A stretch of 64,000 nt of DNA from Phoronis australis (lineage: Eukaryota; Phoronida; Phoronidae), in the NCBI GenBank assembly GCA_002633005.1, contig NMRA01000226.1, positions 41,780 to 105,779 on the forward strand. The letters are read 5' to 3'. The stretch's first letter is position 1. Every line of letters begins with the position of its first letter. This document shows positions 62,455-64,000 of this stretch, piece by piece. The notes below the pieces were generated by a model. The model saw only the letters and a program-made list of their open reading frames with translations, was not told the DNA's origin and did not search any database. The translations under genes were made by a program, and so were the position numbers.

Positions 62455-63528
62455 GTAAGCGTTTTGGTGAACCTTCGGTATTTTTGAAGTTTCTCGAATT
62501 TGAAAGCAACATTAGTTTCATGCCTTGCATGTTGCATTCTTAAGTCAATACGCCCCCAATGTCTGTCTAAACAAGGATTCTATTATTCACAAGTAATTGA
62601 TTTGTGTCATTTTATTTCATCTAATGCCTGAGCATTCCTTTCCCCAACCACAGACTGTCCCCCTCCCCAATATAACCCTGTTTCAAGGTGAATATTGATT
62701 ATCTCAATGGTGTGTTTTGCAGGGCAGCTGCTGGCTGTTCACTGTGTTTTTTTTGTTTGATCAATTTCCTCCTTTGACCAATTGATCCTGTGAGTCAGCT
62801 TCTCAGTCACATTAGAACTGTGTTCCCATTGATAAGGCAGGTCAAGTTGATTCTGAAATGAGGTGTTAAATATTCCTATCCAATCAATAGAGTGTAGGGG
62901 GAGCATTGTGGTTAAGCCATGACTGTTGTAAACTACAGTCTGAACAAAATGTTAATACAGGGAATTAGGTTTTTAGCTAAATTGCATATTGTATTTCATA
63001 TATTCACTTTCGGAGATCTGATTAAAAGCCGGAAAAGACCTGCAACCCACGTGTTTTCTGTTGAATACTTGTCAAATGGCGAAAATGCTCCTAAGTTTTA
63101 CCGGCTATAATATTTGAGCCAGAAAGTCGAGCTGTCCACGAAGGACTGATTACAACCTGTTCTCTCTCTGCTGTTAATTGATGGACCTCTTTGCCATACA
63201 CTTCTCTGAATCATAATTTATCGGTTACTTTGGTTGGATGCAAGGTTTTTGAAAATGGTCTTGAAACTGATACTGTCACGAATAGATACTGATTCACTTG
63301 ATTTATGATACCAGTTTGATACTTGATATTCTCTCAGTATCATACCAAGTGTACTCTTTCAATAGATGTTTGCTAGTTCCTGGAACACTCAAAATGTACG
63401 ACTCTTGATCAGGGGTCACCATGACATATAACCGTCTGTGTGTATAATAATAGCATAGTGTTGTTGCATAAACTTTGATGTGTTATGCTTCAATGCTGAT
63501 TACTTAAGACAACATCCCTCTTACATGA
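62455..63528. other. Possible first intron of the 62.3-kb gene
   Basis: No clear continuing exon. gtgttttgcag at ~62722 is a fair acceptor, but the following frame soon stops. Confidence 0.3.
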
Positions 63529-63616
63529 CTGGTGGCCCCGATGGCTCAGTGGCTAGAGGGCCTGCACGGTTACCAAAAGGTGCTGGGTTCGAGACTTCGA
63601 GTTCCGGTCGGGGGCA
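63529..63616 (+). repeat. tRNA-derived SINE head or tRNA pseudogene
   Basis: GGCCCCGA...TCGGGGGC can pair as an acceptor stem; TGGCTCAGTGGCTAGAGGG matches the A box (D arm) and GGGTTCGAGACT the B box. An extra stretch after the B box breaks the T arm, so a SINE head is more likely than a working tRNA. Confidence 0.6.
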
Positions 63617-64000
63617 GAAATCTGCCTGCACTAAAAACATACGGTTTGTTAAAATTACTCTAATTTGCGGTCAAATACCATTATTCCATTCTATGTGCTT
63701 ATTAAATTTTCCTCGCTTTTCTGGTCTTCTGTTATTCCTTTTTGCCAGATGCAAAAATATGGAGTTTATACTATTATTTCTGTGTACTATTATTAGAAAT
63801 CATGAACATTTCTAATCTATTCCATTATTGGTTTCTATTCATCAACTAATGCGTGATAGTAGATGGAACAGGAAGTTAAGTGCCATATTTTCTGTTATAA
63901 AAGGAATTGTAGTCATTTACAGGCTACAGTGATGCCAGGTCCCTTAGTCAGTCATTCATGAAGTTCTCGAGGTAAATTGTTCAATACTTGATTTAGAGTT

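Noticed and set aside
63529-63616. Functional tRNA gene
   Set aside because: The T arm and anticodon arm do not fold normally, so only a tRNA-derived repeat is claimed.
1-64000. CRISPR arrays, bacterial operons, rRNA genes
   Set aside because: The tandem repeats are minisatellites without spacers, and the intron-exon structure is eukaryotic; no rRNA-like sequence seen.

Overview
The window is animal nuclear DNA: AT-rich, with short exons bounded by GT-AG introns, several retroelement and DNA-transposon remnants, microsatellites and minisatellites, and no bacterial-style gene packing. The receptor type and the TE mix fit an invertebrate deuterostome (a hemichordate, amphioxus or echinoderm-like genome). 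That placement is inference; nothing in the window fixes the species.

The only gene that can be rebuilt runs on the + strand from 10,777 to 45,705. It has sixteen coding exons whose intron phases chain without a break (1-1-2-1-0-1-0-1-0-1-1-1-2-0-0), giving a predicted protein of about 1,184 residues. Domain order is signal peptide, Ig-like domain, two-domain class I cytokine-receptor homology module (paired cysteines, C-x-W, a degenerate WSxWS written WSDNV), three further fibronectin III domains, one transmembrane helix, a Box1-like proline motif and a cytoplasmic tail of about 500 residues. This is the layout of vertebrate gp130/LIFR-type receptors. The tail carries six tandem repeats of about 37 residues, each centred on a tyrosine in a Y-K-x-R-V-N-R type motif, which I do not recognise from any known receptor and regard as the most novel feature. 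One junction (exon 5 to 6) has alternative readings.

Layout: 1-10.7 kb is upstream repeat-rich DNA (5'-truncated LINE reverse transcriptase on the minus strand, a MITE, a fold-back hairpin, a THAP/P-element-like fold-back transposon, and a dispersed repeat with a nested MITE). 10.7-45.7 kb is the receptor gene, whose introns hold a LINE 3' end, a repeat family marked by the octamer CCTAGTGG about every 148 bp, two further fold-backs, a GIY-YIG retroelement remnant and several minisatellites. 45.7-47.7 kb is probable 3' UTR with three poly(A) signals. 47.7-62.3 kb has no gene I can support, only repeats. 62,341-62,454 looks like the first coding exon of another + strand gene running out of the window. 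A tRNA-like SINE head lies at 63.5 kb.

Function: if expressed, the receptor would bind an IL-6-like helical cytokine through its Ig/CHD ectodomain and signal through a JAK bound at Box1, with tail tyrosines as docking sites. Notably no YxxQ (STAT3-type) motif is present in the tail.
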